Shown piece after piece: positions 42,211-51,069 of a DNA stretch of 53,334 nucleotides. The stretch covers positions 1 to 53,334 of the forward strand of contig CAZYAV010000013.1 of assembly GCA_964645785.1 (NCBI GenBank). The letters are read 5' to 3'. This DNA is from CALWZE01 sp964645785. Lineage in GTDB: Bacteria; Bacillota; Clostridia; Oscillospirales; Ruminococcaceae. Positions within the stretch are counted from its first letter, which is position 1. Every line of letters begins with the position of its first letter. A model generated the notes under the pieces. It had not been told where the DNA came from, made no database searches, and saw only the letters and a list, made by a program, of their open reading frames with translations. The translations under genes were made by a program, and so were the position numbers.

Positions 42211-42503
42211 TATAATAAAGGCACGGAAAGGTAAAGAGAGCGGCGAAACGTGAAGGCGGCTCTCCCGAACCGTGCCGGGCGCGGCGTTCCGGGCGGCGAA
42301 ATGGCGGCAGCGCGGGTTTGAACAATGATAGTGGGGGCTAACATTTTTCGTGTGAACCGCGCTTGCAGCCGGATACTGTTTGTGTGCGCCGGCGGGCTGG
42401 CAGGTGCGCCGCGCAGGGCTGGTTCGGACATTCCGCGCTGGTGGAAAACAAAATTGTGACTGCTTGGCAGGGCCGGGGAATCGGGCAGATTCCCCGGCCT
42501 TTG
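42211..42503 (+). ncRNA. Candidate structured leader or small RNA upstream of proS
   Basis: A perfect TATAAT with TGG extension (42211-42216) starts a GC-rich transcript. It begins with nested stems GCACGG/CCGTGC and GAGAGC/GCTCTC (about 42221-42275) and ends in a 12-base terminator stem (42471-42482 with 42488-42499) followed by TTT. The length would be about 280 nt. The AGGGTGGNACCGCG T-box sequence is absent, and I do not recognise 6S, SRP, tmRNA or RNase P motifs. It is either an attenuated leader of proS or an independent RNA. The AT-rich stretch just before it holds an ATATAC-N5-GTATAT inverted repeat (42135-42151). Confidence 0.4.
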
Positions 42504-42679
42504 ACCTGCCGGGCGGCGTGCGGCGGCGGCCGGATTCGTCCCGGTTCGCGCCGCGGCGCAGCGCGGAACGGACAGAGCCGCAGCGGCCAAAAAATATGGC
42601 CAAAGGCGATTTTTGCATAGTGACACCGCGCCGCAATTGTGCGATAATGAATAGAAACAGGAAAATGCGGAGGGAAGGC
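42504..42679. other. Spacer between the candidate RNA and proS
   Basis: TTGCATAGTG and GCGATAATGAA near 42614-42655 could form a second promoter for proS, but spacing and boxes are imperfect. Confidence 0.3.
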
Positions 42680-44437
42680 ATGAAGGTAGAAAACCTGATC
42701 GGCAACCGATTCAAAGAAAAACCGTCCGACTGCGTTATTGACAGCCACGCACTGATGATTCGCGGCGGCTATATCAAAGGTGTGGCGAACGGGATTTATT
42801 CTCTTTACAATCCCACGCGCCGCATCACCCGCAAAATCGAGCAGATTATCCGGGAAGAGATGGACGCCATCGAGGGGCAGGAGGTGCTGTTCCCGGTTGT
42901 GCTGCCCGGCTCGCTGTGGGAGGAATCCGGCCGGTATGAGAGTGTGGGCAGCGAGCTGCTGCGCTTTGCGGATCGCAGCGGCGCGCCGATGGTGCTGGGT
43001 ATGACCCACGAGGAGGCGTCGGTGCAGATGGTGCGGGATTACGCGACCACCTACACCCGCTACCCGTTCATGATCTACCAGATTCAGACCAAATTCCGGG
43101 ACGAGGCGCGCCCCCGTGCCGGACTGATCCGGGTGCGGGAATTCACCATGAAGGACGCGTATTCCTTCCACACCTCCCAGCAGAGCCTGGAGGCGCACTA
43201 CAATGCGCAGTACCGCGCCTATGAGCGGATTTTTGCGCGCGCCGGGCTGCCCGACGTGATTGCAGTCAAGTCGGATTCGGGCATGATGGGCGGCAGCGTC
43301 TCGCACGAGTTTATGATGATTACCCCTATCGGGGAGGATTCCATCGCGGTTTGCGGCGAGTGCGGCTACAAGGCCAACCTCGAGGCGGCGCAGTGCATTG
43401 TGGAAAACAAAAACGAGCTGGCGGAAGCGCCGCTCGCCCTTGTCGACACGCCGGGCGTGAGCGACATCGAAAGCCTTGCGGAATTCCTCGGCCGGGCGCA
43501 GAGCCAGCTCTGCAAGGCGGTCGTTTATCAGAAAAACAAGGACGACGAATATGTCGTCGTCTTTATCCGCGGGGATCTCGACGTCAACGAGACCAAGCTG
43601 ACCAACGCGCTGGGCGAGGCTGTCCACCCGGCCGATATCGCGCCGGACAGCAGCCTTGCCGCCGGATTTATCGGCCCGATCGGGCTGGACAGAGAGAAAT
43701 TCACCGTGCGGTTCGACCGCTCGCTCGCGGGCATCGGCAACCTGGTGTGTGGCGGCAATGCGCCGGACAGGCACTACACCGGGCTGAACCTTGCGCGGGA
43801 CTGCGGCGAGATTGACTATCTCGACCTTGCCAAGGCGGTAGACGGCGGCATCTGCCCCGAGTGCGGCAGGCACAGCATCCGGGTCGTGCGGGGCATCGAG
43901 GTCGGCAACATCTTCCAGCTGGGCACAAAATACACCAAGGCGATGGGCATGACCTACACCGACGCGAACGGAGAGCAGCAGTATCCGATCATGGGCTGCT
44001 ACGGCATCGGGGTCGGGCGTCTGGCCGCGTCGGTGTGCGAGCGGTTCCACGATCAGTACGGCCCGATCTGGCCGATCACCATCGCGCCGTGGCAGGTGGA
44101 GATCTGCTGCCTGCGCGCGGACGACCCCGAGACAAAGGCGTGCGCGGACGAGCTGTACGCCGCGCTCGAGAAGAGCGGGGTGGAGACCCTGTATGACGAC
44201 CGCGACATCCGCGCGGGCGCGATGTTCTCGGACGCCGACCTGCTCGGCGCGCCGGTGCGGGTGATTGTCAGCCCCAAAAACCTGACGCAGGGCAAGGTGG
44301 AGATCGTCACCCGGGACAAAAGCGTCCAGCGGATGGCGGACAGGGCGCGCGCGCTGGACGAGACGCTCGCCCTTGTGCGCGAGCTGACCGACGCGGTCAA
44401 CGAAAAGGTGCCGCCGCGCCTCAGGGCGTTTGACTGA
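42680..44437 (+). CDS. proS: Prolyl-tRNA synthetase (bacterial type with editing insert)
   Basis: This 585-residue class II synthetase charges tRNA-Pro. Visible features are motif 1 (EEMDAIEGQEVLFPVVLPGSLWEESGRY), MGMTHEEA, motif 2 (QIQTKFRDEARPRAGLIRVREFTMKDAYSF) and the editing (INS) domain between about residues 225 and 400. Motif 3 (GCYGIGVGRLAA) and the anticodon-binding domain at the C-terminus follow. ATG 42680 was chosen for the GGAGGG five bases upstream; the open frame extends 300 bases further without family content. A second feo operon follows with only 32 bases between, so cotranscription is likely. Confidence 0.96.
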   Translation: MKVENLIGNRFKEKPSDCVIDSHALMIRGGYIKGVANGIYSLYNPTRRITRKIEQIIREEMDAIEGQEVLFPVVLPGSLWEESGRYESVGSELLRFADRSGAPMVLGMTHEEASVQMVRDYATTYTRYPFMIYQIQTKFRDEARPRAGLIRVREFTMKDAYSFHTSQQSLEAHYNAQYRAYERIFARAGLPDVIAVKSDSGMMGGSVSHEFMMITPIGEDSIAVCGECGYKANLEAAQCIVENKNELAEAPLALVDTPGVSDIESLAEFLGRAQSQLCKAVVYQKNKDDEYVVVFIRGDLDVNETKLTNALGEAVHPADIAPDSSLAAGFIGPIGLDREKFTVRFDRSLAGIGNLVCGGNAPDRHYTGLNLARDCGEIDYLDLAKAVDGGICPECGRHSIRVVRGIEVGNIFQLGTKYTKAMGMTYTDANGEQQYPIMGCYGIGVGRLAASVCERFHDQYGPIWPITIAPWQVEICCLRADDPETKACADELYAALEKSGVETLYDDRDIRAGAMFSDADLLGAPVRVIVSPKNLTQGKVEIVTRDKSVQRMADRARALDETLALVRELTDAVNEKVPPRLRAFD

Positions 44438-44469
44438 AGGTCGGCAGCCGCGACAGGAGGGATGCAGAT

Positions 44470-44712
44470 TTGACTTTGGATGAGCTTGCCGTCGGCCAGT
44501 CGGCGGCGATTGTGGCGGTTCACGGCGAGGGGGCGCTTCGGCTCCGGCTGCTGGATATGGGGCTGATTCCGCGCACACAGGTGCGGCTGCAAAAGGTCGC
44601 GCCGATGGGAGACCCCATCGAGATCCAGGTGCGCGGGTACGAGCTGACGCTGCGCGTCGCGGATGCCCGGAATATCGAGGTTGCCGTGCAGGCAGGGGGA
44701 GAGGCACAATGA
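44470..44712 (+). CDS. feoA: FeoA-domain protein (third)
   Basis: The 80-residue FeoA reads LAVGQSAAIVAVHGEGALRLRLLDMGLIPRTQVRLQKVAPMGDPIEIQVRGYELTLRVADARNIEV. TTG 44470 is the start because AGGAGGG lies eight bases upstream and the only nearby ATG (44462) meets a stop at once. It overlaps feoB by four bases (ATGA), so the two are translationally coupled. Confidence 0.93.
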   Translation: MTLDELAVGQSAAIVAVHGEGALRLRLLDMGLIPRTQVRLQKVAPMGDPIEIQVRGYELTLRVADARNIEVAVQAGGEAQ

Positions 44713-46715
44713 TTTTTGCCCTTGCGGGGAACCAGAACTGCGGAAAAACCACCCTGTTTAACGCGCTGACCGGTTCGAACCAGCATGTCGGGAATTTCCC
44801 GGGCGTGACGGTCGACCAGAAAATGGGGGAGATGCGCGGCCGGAAGGACTGCACGGTCGTCGACCTGCCCGGCATCTATTCCATCCGCCCCTACACCCAG
44901 GAGGAGATTGTCACCCGCGATTTTATCCTGAATGAAAAGCCGGACGGGATTATCAATATCGTGGACGCGACCAATATTGAGCGCAACCTATACCTGACCA
45001 TGCAGCTCATCACGCTGCATGTGCCGATGGTGCTGGCGCTCAACATGATGGACGAGGTGCGCGCGAACGGCGGCACAATTGATGTGCAGATGATGAGCGA
45101 ATCGCTCGGTATCCCGGTTGTGCCGATCAGCGCGGCCAAGGGGCAGGGCGTCTCGGAGCTGGCGGATAAGATGATCGAGACCGCCAAAAACCGCGTCTAT
45201 CCGGCGCTGACCGATTTTTGCGAGGGTGCGGTGCACCGCTGCATCCATGCGGTCGCGCACCTGATCGAGGATCACGCCGAGCGCGCGGGTATCTCCGCGC
45301 GGTTCTGCGCAACCAAGCTGATTGAGGGGGACGATGCCCTTGCCCGCCGCATCGAGCTGGATCAGAACGAGATCGAGCTGCTGGAGCACAGCGTCGTGGA
45401 GATGGAGGCCGAGACCGGCTTCGACCGCAACGAGGCGCTCGCGGATATGCGCTATACCTTCATCGAAAAGGTCGTGGCGGCATCGGTCGTCAAATGCCGC
45501 GAGAGCCGGGAGCACCAGCGCAGCGTCCGGCTTGACCGGGTTCTGACCGGCAAATACACCGCGCTGCCCTTCTTCTTTGGGGTGATGTTCCTGGTGTTCT
45601 GGCTGACTTTCAGCGTGATCGGCCAGCGCTTGTCCGACTGGCTTTCGGTTGGCATCGACGCGCTGACCGCCCTTGCCGACCGCGGCCTGACAGCCTACGG
45701 CATCAACCCGGTTGTACACAGCCTGCTGATTGACGGCGTGTTTGCGGGCGTGGGCAGCGTGCTCAGCTTTCTGCCGATTATCGTGACCCTGTTTTTCTTC
45801 CTGTCCATTCTGGAGGACACGGGCTATATGGCGCGGGTCGCGTTTGTGATGGACAAGCTGCTGCGCAAAATCGGGCTTTCCGGGCGCAGCTTTGTGCCGA
45901 TGCTGATCGGGTTCGGGTGCTCGGTTCCCGCGATTATGGCGACCCGTACCCTCTCCTCCGACCGCGACCGAAAGATGACGATTCTGCTGACCCCGTTCAT
46001 GAGCTGTTCGGCAAAGATCCCGATTTACGCGGTGTTCTGCGCGGCGTTTTTCCCGCAGCACGCGGCGCTCGTCATGATCGGATTATATGCGGCGGGGATT
46101 CTGCTGGCAATTCTGATTGCGCTGCTGCTCAAGCGCACGGCGTTCCGGGGCAACCCGGTTCCGTTCGTGATGGAGCTGCCCAACTACCGGCTCCCCTCGG
46201 CGCGCAGCGTGCTGCTGCTCCTTTGGGAAAAGGCGCGCGATTTCCTCGAGCGCGCGTTCACCATCATCTTTGTCGCAACCATCATCATCTGGTTTTTGCA
46301 GACCTTTGACACCCGGCTCAACGTGGTTTCAGACAGCGCCGACAGCCTGCTTGCGATTGTCGGCCAGTGGATTGCGCCGGTTCTGCGCCCGGCCGGGTTC
46401 GGGGATTGGCGGGTCGCGACCGCGCTGATTTCGGGCTTCACGGCCAAGGAGGCGGTGGTCAGCACGCTGGCCGTGCTGCTCGGCACAAATGTGGCGAACC
46501 TCGGCGCGGCTCTGTCCGGCCTGTTCACCCCGCTGACGGCGGCGAGCTTCCTGCTGTTCACCCTGCTGTATACGCCCTGCGTGGCGGCGGTGGCGACGAT
46601 TAAGCGGGAACTGAAATCCCGCGCGGCGACGGTCGGTGTGGTGGCGATGCAGTGCGCGGTGGCCTGGCTGGTTGCGACGGTTGTCTATCAGCTGGGCAGC
46701 CTGTTTGCGCGATGA
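44709..46715 (+). CDS. feoB: Ferrous iron transporter FeoB (second)
   Basis: The 668-residue paralogue is about 59 residues shorter than the first FeoB. Its G domain has GNQNCGKTT (G1, with Gln where the first has Pro), DLPGIYS, NMMD and ISAAKGQG. The membrane part has LEDTGYMARVAFVMD, GCSVPAIMATRTL and MSCSAKIPIY with the conserved Cys. It imports Fe(II). It is encoded behind proS and has no GTTAG palindromes upstream, so its control may differ from that of the first system. Confidence 0.97.
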   Translation: MIFALAGNQNCGKTTLFNALTGSNQHVGNFPGVTVDQKMGEMRGRKDCTVVDLPGIYSIRPYTQEEIVTRDFILNEKPDGIINIVDATNIERNLYLTMQLITLHVPMVLALNMMDEVRANGGTIDVQMMSESLGIPVVPISAAKGQGVSELADKMIETAKNRVYPALTDFCEGAVHRCIHAVAHLIEDHAERAGISARFCATKLIEGDDALARRIELDQNEIELLEHSVVEMEAETGFDRNEALADMRYTFIEKVVAASVVKCRESREHQRSVRLDRVLTGKYTALPFFFGVMFLVFWLTFSVIGQRLSDWLSVGIDALTALADRGLTAYGINPVVHSLLIDGVFAGVGSVLSFLPIIVTLFFFLSILEDTGYMARVAFVMDKLLRKIGLSGRSFVPMLIGFGCSVPAIMATRTLSSDRDRKMTILLTPFMSCSAKIPIYAVFCAAFFPQHAALVMIGLYAAGILLAILIALLLKRTAFRGNPVPFVMELPNYRLPSARSVLLLLWEKARDFLERAFTIIFVATIIIWFLQTFDTRLNVVSDSADSLLAIVGQWIAPVLRPAGFGDWRVATALISGFTAKEAVVSTLAVLLGTNVANLGAALSGLFTPLTAASFLLFTLLYTPCVAAVATIKRELKSRAATVGVVAMQCAVAWLVATVVYQLGSLFAR

Positions 46716-46891
46716 GCTGGCTGGATTGGCTGCTTGTCGCGCTGCTTGCGGCGGCGGCAGCGGCGGCGGTGCGCCGAATCCGCAGCGGGAAGTCCGGCGG
46801 CTGCTGCGGGGACTGCGCGGCCTGTGCGCAGCGCGGCGGTGCGCGGCGCACGGTTGAAACGCCGCCAAAGGACGGGCGGCAGAACCCATAG
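46712..46891 (+). CDS. FeoB-associated Cys-rich membrane peptide (second)
   Basis: This 59-residue peptide has one hydrophobic segment (MSWLDWLLVALLAAAAAAAV) and a Cys-rich part GGCCGDCAACAQRGG. ATG 46712 overlaps the feoB stop by four bases. It parallels the peptide after the first feoB and completes the second operon. Confidence 0.85.
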   Translation: MSWLDWLLVALLAAAAAAAVRRIRSGKSGGCCGDCAACAQRGGARRTVETPPKDGRQNP

Positions 46892-46984
46892 AATCCTTGC
46901 GGGGCGGCGTGTCGGCCGGCTCGGAAAACACACAGACTTGACAGAGGGCTCGCGGATAAACCGGCCGCGGGCAGGGAAGAGTAT

Positions 46985-47029
46985 CCGGCCGGGCGCGGCT
47001 CTCTCCGCGCGCCCGGCCGGTTTTCTTTT
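46985..47029 (+). terminator. Terminator of the second feo operon
   Basis: A 13-base GC stem (46985-46997 with 47008-47020) followed by TTTTCTTTT. Confidence 0.92.
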
Positions 47030-47419
47030 GGCGAAACCCGCACTGCCCGAGGCGCTTCCTCTGCTTCCGTCCGGTTGCCGCTTTGCCCGGGGCGCTTTCG
47101 CGTGGCGCGCCCTGCGGAGGAGCGGGCGCTTTGCCGCCCCGCGTCGCCGGTTTTCCGGGCTTCGGTTTCCCGGACGGAGGACAGGCCGGGGAATGTCCGC
47201 CGGTTCTGCATGGGCGGCAGCAGACCCCGTGCGGCGCCTGTTCGCGCGACGGGCTTCCGCCCCGCGTGCCCGGGCGATTTCTCTGCTTCTGTCCGGGCGT
47301 CGCCGGGCTGCCCGACAATACCGGCGGTCTTGCCGGGCGGCGTTTTCTGCGCGCCGGAATCGCCCGGCGGCAGGAAACCCGCCCCAAACGGCAAACCGGC
47401 GGAAAAAACGCAAAAGAGC
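47030..47419. other. Gene-free GC-rich stretch
   Basis: Several open frames cross it on both strands but none has a ribosome site or recognisable content. Confidence 0.5.
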
Positions 47420-47450
47420 TTGACTTGGAGCCGACTCTAAGTGCTATGGT
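47420..47450 (+). promoter_or_regulatory. MerR-type promoter with operator in a 19-base spacer
   Basis: TTGACT (47420-47425) and TATGGT (47445-47450) are separated by 19 bases. The inverted repeat ACTTGGAGCCGACTCTAAGT (47423-47442) fills the spacer. This is the layout on which MerR-family activators act by untwisting an over-long spacer. Confidence 0.85.
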
Positions 47451-47490
47451 TATAAAAAACGCAATCGCGTGTTGCGCGGGGAGGCAGACA

Positions 47491-47880
47491 ATGACAATTG
47501 CGGAAGTCGGCCGGCAGTTTGGCATGTCGGTGGATACGCTGCGCTATTATGAACGGGTCGGGCTGATTCCGCCGGTGCACAGAAACGCGGCCGGGCACCG
47601 GGACTATCAGGAAAGCGACCTGAACTGGGTGGGAGTTATCCAGTGTATGCGCGGCGCGGGAATTTCGGTGGAGGCGCTGGCGCGGTATGTCGGGCTGTTT
47701 CACCAGGGGGACGGGACGGTCGAGGCGCGCAGAGCGCTGCTCATCGAGCAGCGCGACGGGCTGCAAAGCCGCATAGCGGAGCTGGAAAAAGCGTTGGAAC
47801 GGCTCACCTGGAAAATTGACTCCTACGACGAGATGACCCGCTCGATGGAGCACAAGCTGCGCGGGGAACGGCCGCTTTGA
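47491..47880 (+). CDS. MerR-family transcriptional regulator
   Basis: The 129-residue protein has an N-terminal winged helix-turn-helix (MTIAEVGRQFGMSVDTLRYYERVGLIPPVHRN, residues 1-32), a DYQESDLNWVGVIQCMRGAGISVEAL wing region and a C-terminal coiled coil for dimerisation. It has no metal-binding Cys set, which fits the AdhR/YfmP-type group that answers to aldehydes or other organics. ATG 47491 follows GGGGAGG. It probably activates its own promoter and the two aldo/keto reductase genes downstream. Confidence 0.93.
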   Translation: MTIAEVGRQFGMSVDTLRYYERVGLIPPVHRNAAGHRDYQESDLNWVGVIQCMRGAGISVEALARYVGLFHQGDGTVEARRALLIEQRDGLQSRIAELEKALERLTWKIDSYDEMTRSMEHKLRGERPL

Positions 47881-48099
47881 CCCGCGCGCCGGGAACGGTG
47901 TGCGCGGCGTGCCGGCGAACCGCGCCAGGCGGCCGTCCTGCATAAAAGGCGCAATTCTTTCCGCAAGCAATCCTTCAAAGGGAAACGCTGCGCCCGCTGC
48001 CTGCCGGCCGTATGACCGCATCAAGCCGGGGGTTACAGTGCGTTTTGCAGCTTTCCGCTGCTCTAAAACCGCAACGATATTGTGCGAGGAGGAAACGGA

Positions 48100-49203
48100 A
48101 TGAACAAGCTTGGCTTTGGGTTCCTGCGCCTTCCGGGCTGGACGGAGAGCGCGCAGGAAATCGACCTTGCGCTGCTCGATCAGATGGTGGACGCCTTTCT
48201 TGCGGGCGGCAAGCGGTATTTTGACACGGCGTACACCTATCTGGACGGCAAAAGCGAGTGGGCAATCCGGGAATCGCTTGTCCGGCGGCACCCGCGGGAC
48301 AGCTTCATTCTTGCGGATAAGCTGCCCGGGTACCTGGCGCAGAGCCGCGCGGATTGTGGCCGGTTTTTCGACGAACAGTGCAGGCGCTGCGGGGTGGAAT
48401 ATTTTGACGTGTTCCTGCTCCACTGGCTGAACGAGGAACATTATCAAATCGCGGAACGCTATGCGGAGTTCGACTTTTTGCGGCGGCTGAAGGAGACCGG
48501 AAGGGTGCGGCGGACGGGCTTTTCCTATCACGGCACGGCCGACCTGCTGGACACCATTCTCACCCGCCACCCGGAGGTGGATTACGTCCAGCTGCAAATC
48601 AATTATCTGGATTGGGAGAGCGAGGCAATCCAGTCCCGGCGCTGCTATGAGGCTGCGCGGCGGCACGGCAAACCGATTGTGGTCATGGAGCCGGTCAAGG
48701 GCGGGACGCTCGCCAGGCTGCCGGCACAGGCGGCCGCGCTGCTGCAAACCCTGTCCCCCGCGGCGAGCGCGGCGTCCTACGCACTCCGGTTTGCCCAAAG
48801 CCTGCCGGGGGTGGAAATCGTCCTGAGCGGGATGAACCAGATGCAGCAGCTGGCCGAAAACCTGCGGGACACGCCGCCGCTCAGCGAGCGGGAGCGCCAG
48901 ACGCTGCTGCAGGCGGCCGCGCTGATCAGCGGCGCCACGGCCGTCCCCTGCACCGGCTGCGGCTACTGCCTGCGACACTGCCCCAGGCAGATCGACATCC
49001 CCGGCATCTTCAGATTGTACAACGAGTATGCCCGGGATCCGCAGGAGGGGTGGAAGATCATCCCGGTATACCGGCAGAAAGCCGGCGCAAACAGCCGGGC
49101 GGCGGACTGCCTGCAATGCGGCGCCTGCGCGCGCAACTGCCCGCAGCACCTGCCGGTGCCGCAGCATCTGGCGGATATCGCCGCCGTGTTCGACAAGGGC
49201 TGA
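48100..49203 (+). CDS. Aldo/keto reductase fused to a 2[4Fe-4S] ferredoxin domain (first)
   Basis: The 367-residue protein has an aldo/keto reductase barrel (about 1-275) with RYFDTAYTYLDG (Asp and Tyr), ADKLPG (Lys) and FLLHWLNEEH (His). The C-terminal segment carries two clusters: CTGCGYCLRHCP and CLQCGACARNCP. Such proteins may use ferredoxin-type electrons rather than, or together with, NADPH. ATG 48100 follows AGGAGG. It lies 219 bases after merR and 67 bases before a second, related gene. Confidence 0.93.
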   Translation: MNKLGFGFLRLPGWTESAQEIDLALLDQMVDAFLAGGKRYFDTAYTYLDGKSEWAIRESLVRRHPRDSFILADKLPGYLAQSRADCGRFFDEQCRRCGVEYFDVFLLHWLNEEHYQIAERYAEFDFLRRLKETGRVRRTGFSYHGTADLLDTILTRHPEVDYVQLQINYLDWESEAIQSRRCYEAARRHGKPIVVMEPVKGGTLARLPAQAAALLQTLSPAASAASYALRFAQSLPGVEIVLSGMNQMQQLAENLRDTPPLSERERQTLLQAAALISGATAVPCTGCGYCLRHCPRQIDIPGIFRLYNEYARDPQEGWKIIPVYRQKAGANSRAADCLQCGACARNCPQHLPVPQHLADIAAVFDKG

Positions 49204-49270
49204 GCGGCGCGCGGCTGTTAAATCAAGTAAAAAACAGGATGGACACCATTCTGACAGGAGGGAATTAACC

Positions 49271-50419
49271 ATGAATCAACGCAAATTGGGAAGAACGGGG
49301 CTGCTCGTCGGGGAAATCGGGCTTGGATGCGAGGGCTTTGTCGGCCGGGACGAGCAATTTACACAGAGCCTGATTGACGCGGCCGAGCGGCTGGGGGTCA
49401 ACTACATCGACCTGTACACCTCCGACCCGGGCGCGAGAACCAACCTGGGCAAGGCCATCGCGAACCGCCGCGAGCAGTTTGTTTTGCAGGCGCACATCTG
49501 CTCGGTGTGGAAGAACGGCCAGTACAAGCGTACCCGCCAGCTGGACGAGGTGCGCGCCGGGTTCGAGGAGATGCTCCGCCAGCTGGGAACGGATCATGTC
49601 GAGGTCGGCATGATTCATTATGTGGATTCGCTGGCGGACTGGCGGACGGTGGAAAAGGGCGGCGTGCTGGACTACGCGCGCGAGCTGAAGCAGTCCGGCC
49701 GGATCGGCTGCATCGGCATGAGCAGCCACAACCCGCAGGCGGCGCTTGCGGCGGTGGAGAGCGGGGCAATCGACGTGCTGATGTTCAGTGTCAACCCCTG
49801 CTACGACCTACAGCCCGGCAGCGAGGACATCGAGCGGCTGTGGGCGGACGAGAGCTATGAGCAGCCGCTGGTCAACATGGATCCGGCGCGTGAAAAGATG
49901 TATGAGACCTGCCAGCGGCTCGGGGTCGGCATCACGGTCATGAAGGCGTTTGGGGGCGGCGACCTGCTGGATGCGTCCCTGTCGCCCGCGGGGGTCGCGC
50001 TCACCAACCTGCAATGCCTGCACTATGCGCTGACCCGGCCGGGCGTTGCGACGGTGCTTTCCGGCGCGCGCACGATTGCGCAGCTGGAGGCGGACGCCGC
50101 CTATGAGCAGGCCGGCGACGAGCAGAAGGATTATGCGGCCACCTTTGCCACCATGCCCAAAATCAGCTGGGTGGGGCACTGCATGTACTGCGGCCACTGT
50201 GCGCCCTGTCCGGTGGGGATCGACGTCGCGTCGGTGACCAAGTTCCTCAACCTCGCCCGCGCGCAGGGGGAGGTTCCCGAGACGGTGCGGGAGCATTACG
50301 CGGTTCTGCCCCACAAGGCGGGGGAGTGCACCGGCTGCGGCGGCTGCGAGACACGCTGCCCGTTCGGGGTGCCCGTGCGCGAAAACATGGCGCAGGCAAA
50401 AGAGATTTTCGGCGAATGA
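49271..50419 (+). CDS. Aldo/keto reductase fused to a 2[4Fe-4S] ferredoxin domain (second)
   Basis: This 382-residue relative begins MNQRKLGRTGLLVGEIGLGCEGF. It has VNYIDLYTSD in place of the usual DTAxxY, so the Tyr position looks altered. FVLQAHICS also lacks the expected Lys, while GMIHYVDS keeps the His. The C-terminus holds CMYCGHCAPCP (one residue shorter between the third and fourth Cys than usual) and CTGCGGCETRCP. Partial loss of the catalytic tetrad suggests a changed reaction or an electron-transfer role. It has its own AGGAGGG site and no terminator before it, so it is probably in the merR-linked unit. Confidence 0.9.
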   Translation: MNQRKLGRTGLLVGEIGLGCEGFVGRDEQFTQSLIDAAERLGVNYIDLYTSDPGARTNLGKAIANRREQFVLQAHICSVWKNGQYKRTRQLDEVRAGFEEMLRQLGTDHVEVGMIHYVDSLADWRTVEKGGVLDYARELKQSGRIGCIGMSSHNPQAALAAVESGAIDVLMFSVNPCYDLQPGSEDIERLWADESYEQPLVNMDPAREKMYETCQRLGVGITVMKAFGGGDLLDASLSPAGVALTNLQCLHYALTRPGVATVLSGARTIAQLEADAAYEQAGDEQKDYAATFATMPKISWVGHCMYCGHCAPCPVGIDVASVTKFLNLARAQGEVPETVREHYAVLPHKAGECTGCGGCETRCPFGVPVRENMAQAKEIFGE

Positions 50420-50699
50420 CAGGCGGGCGGATAGCGCGGCCGGAACCCGGGCGGTGCACAGAGCCTAAAAAACACTGCCCGGCTCTCGGAAAAGCACGGC
50501 AACTTATCTGTGGTTCCGAACACGCCGAACGGCGGGGATTTATCCGGATTTAATAAACCACCTGTTTGGCTGCTGGCCTCGCCGGTTTCCCAAAAAGCAG
50601 GCGGGATTGACGAAAGGCCGGGGATGCCGATGGTGCCGGACAGGAAATGTGCGGCAAAAAAGGCGGCCTGTCGCACCGCTTTGGGTGCTCCGGCATAGG
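50420..50699. other. Gene-free stretch after the reductase pair
   Basis: GC-moderate spacer; I see no gene and no clear terminator. Confidence 0.45.
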
Positions 50700-51040
50700 G
50701 AAAGCTCGTTTAAAAAAGAAAAAGGACGGCGCGAATAGGCACGCCCCATAAGGAGGTTTTATGTAAGAAACGGTGTAACCTCAGAAATGGGGGTACACCG
50801 TTTTCTTGTTTTTGGAAACTGTCAATACAGTTTCCCTGCCTGCTGCGGTATGCGATATGAAAACTCCTAAATGTTATATACCGTCCGATATAAAGAAAAA
50901 GCCGACAAACCGTAGAATACTTCACAAGGTCATCGGCTTATATAGTCAAAACTTTGGTTATTTGTATATCTGCCCGATAAATTATCGTTTGTCGCTTTGT
51001 TAATCAATTGTGTGTTTTCAAATTACTTCCTTATCGGTTG
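50700..51040 (+). mobile_element. AT-rich scar of a mobile or acquired-resistance element
   Basis: Base composition drops sharply compared with both sides. The segment has its own translation-attenuation leader (described at 50748-50813), the inverted repeats GGAAACTG/CAGTTTCC (50815-50833) and AAGCCGA/TCGGCTT (about 50901-50940), and no long gene. I infer the remains of an inserted element whose main gene has been lost. No transposase, integrase or attachment site is seen. Confidence 0.45.
50748..50813 (+). promoter_or_regulatory. Start-stop leader (ATG-TAA) followed by a terminator hairpin
   Basis: A perfect AAGGAGG (50751-50757) precedes ATG (50761) immediately followed by TAA. A 10-base stem (AAACGGTGTA at 50768-50777 with TACACCGTTT at 50794-50803) and TCTTGTTTTT follow. 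A ribosome held on this minimal frame could change folding of the terminator, as in attenuators of ribosome-protection and rRNA-methylase resistance genes. No such gene follows. Confidence 0.6.
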
Positions 51041-51041
51041 T

Positions 51042-51069
51042 GCGCAAAAAGCGTTCCTGCTTTTTGCGC
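51042..51069. terminator. Hairpin downstream of the LysR gene
   Basis: An 11-base perfect stem, GCGCAAAAAGC, with a 6-base loop. It may end the LysR transcript, though it lies 140 bases past the stop codon and lacks a separate T run. Confidence 0.4.

Noticed and set aside
42240..42680. T-box riboswitch upstream of proS
   Set aside because: The conserved AGGGTGGNACCGCG box and a specifier loop are not visible, although a terminator is present.
50806..51003. Short open frames in the AT-rich scar as genes
   Set aside because: They lack ribosome sites and family content; the only strong ribosome site there serves the two-codon ATG-TAA leader.
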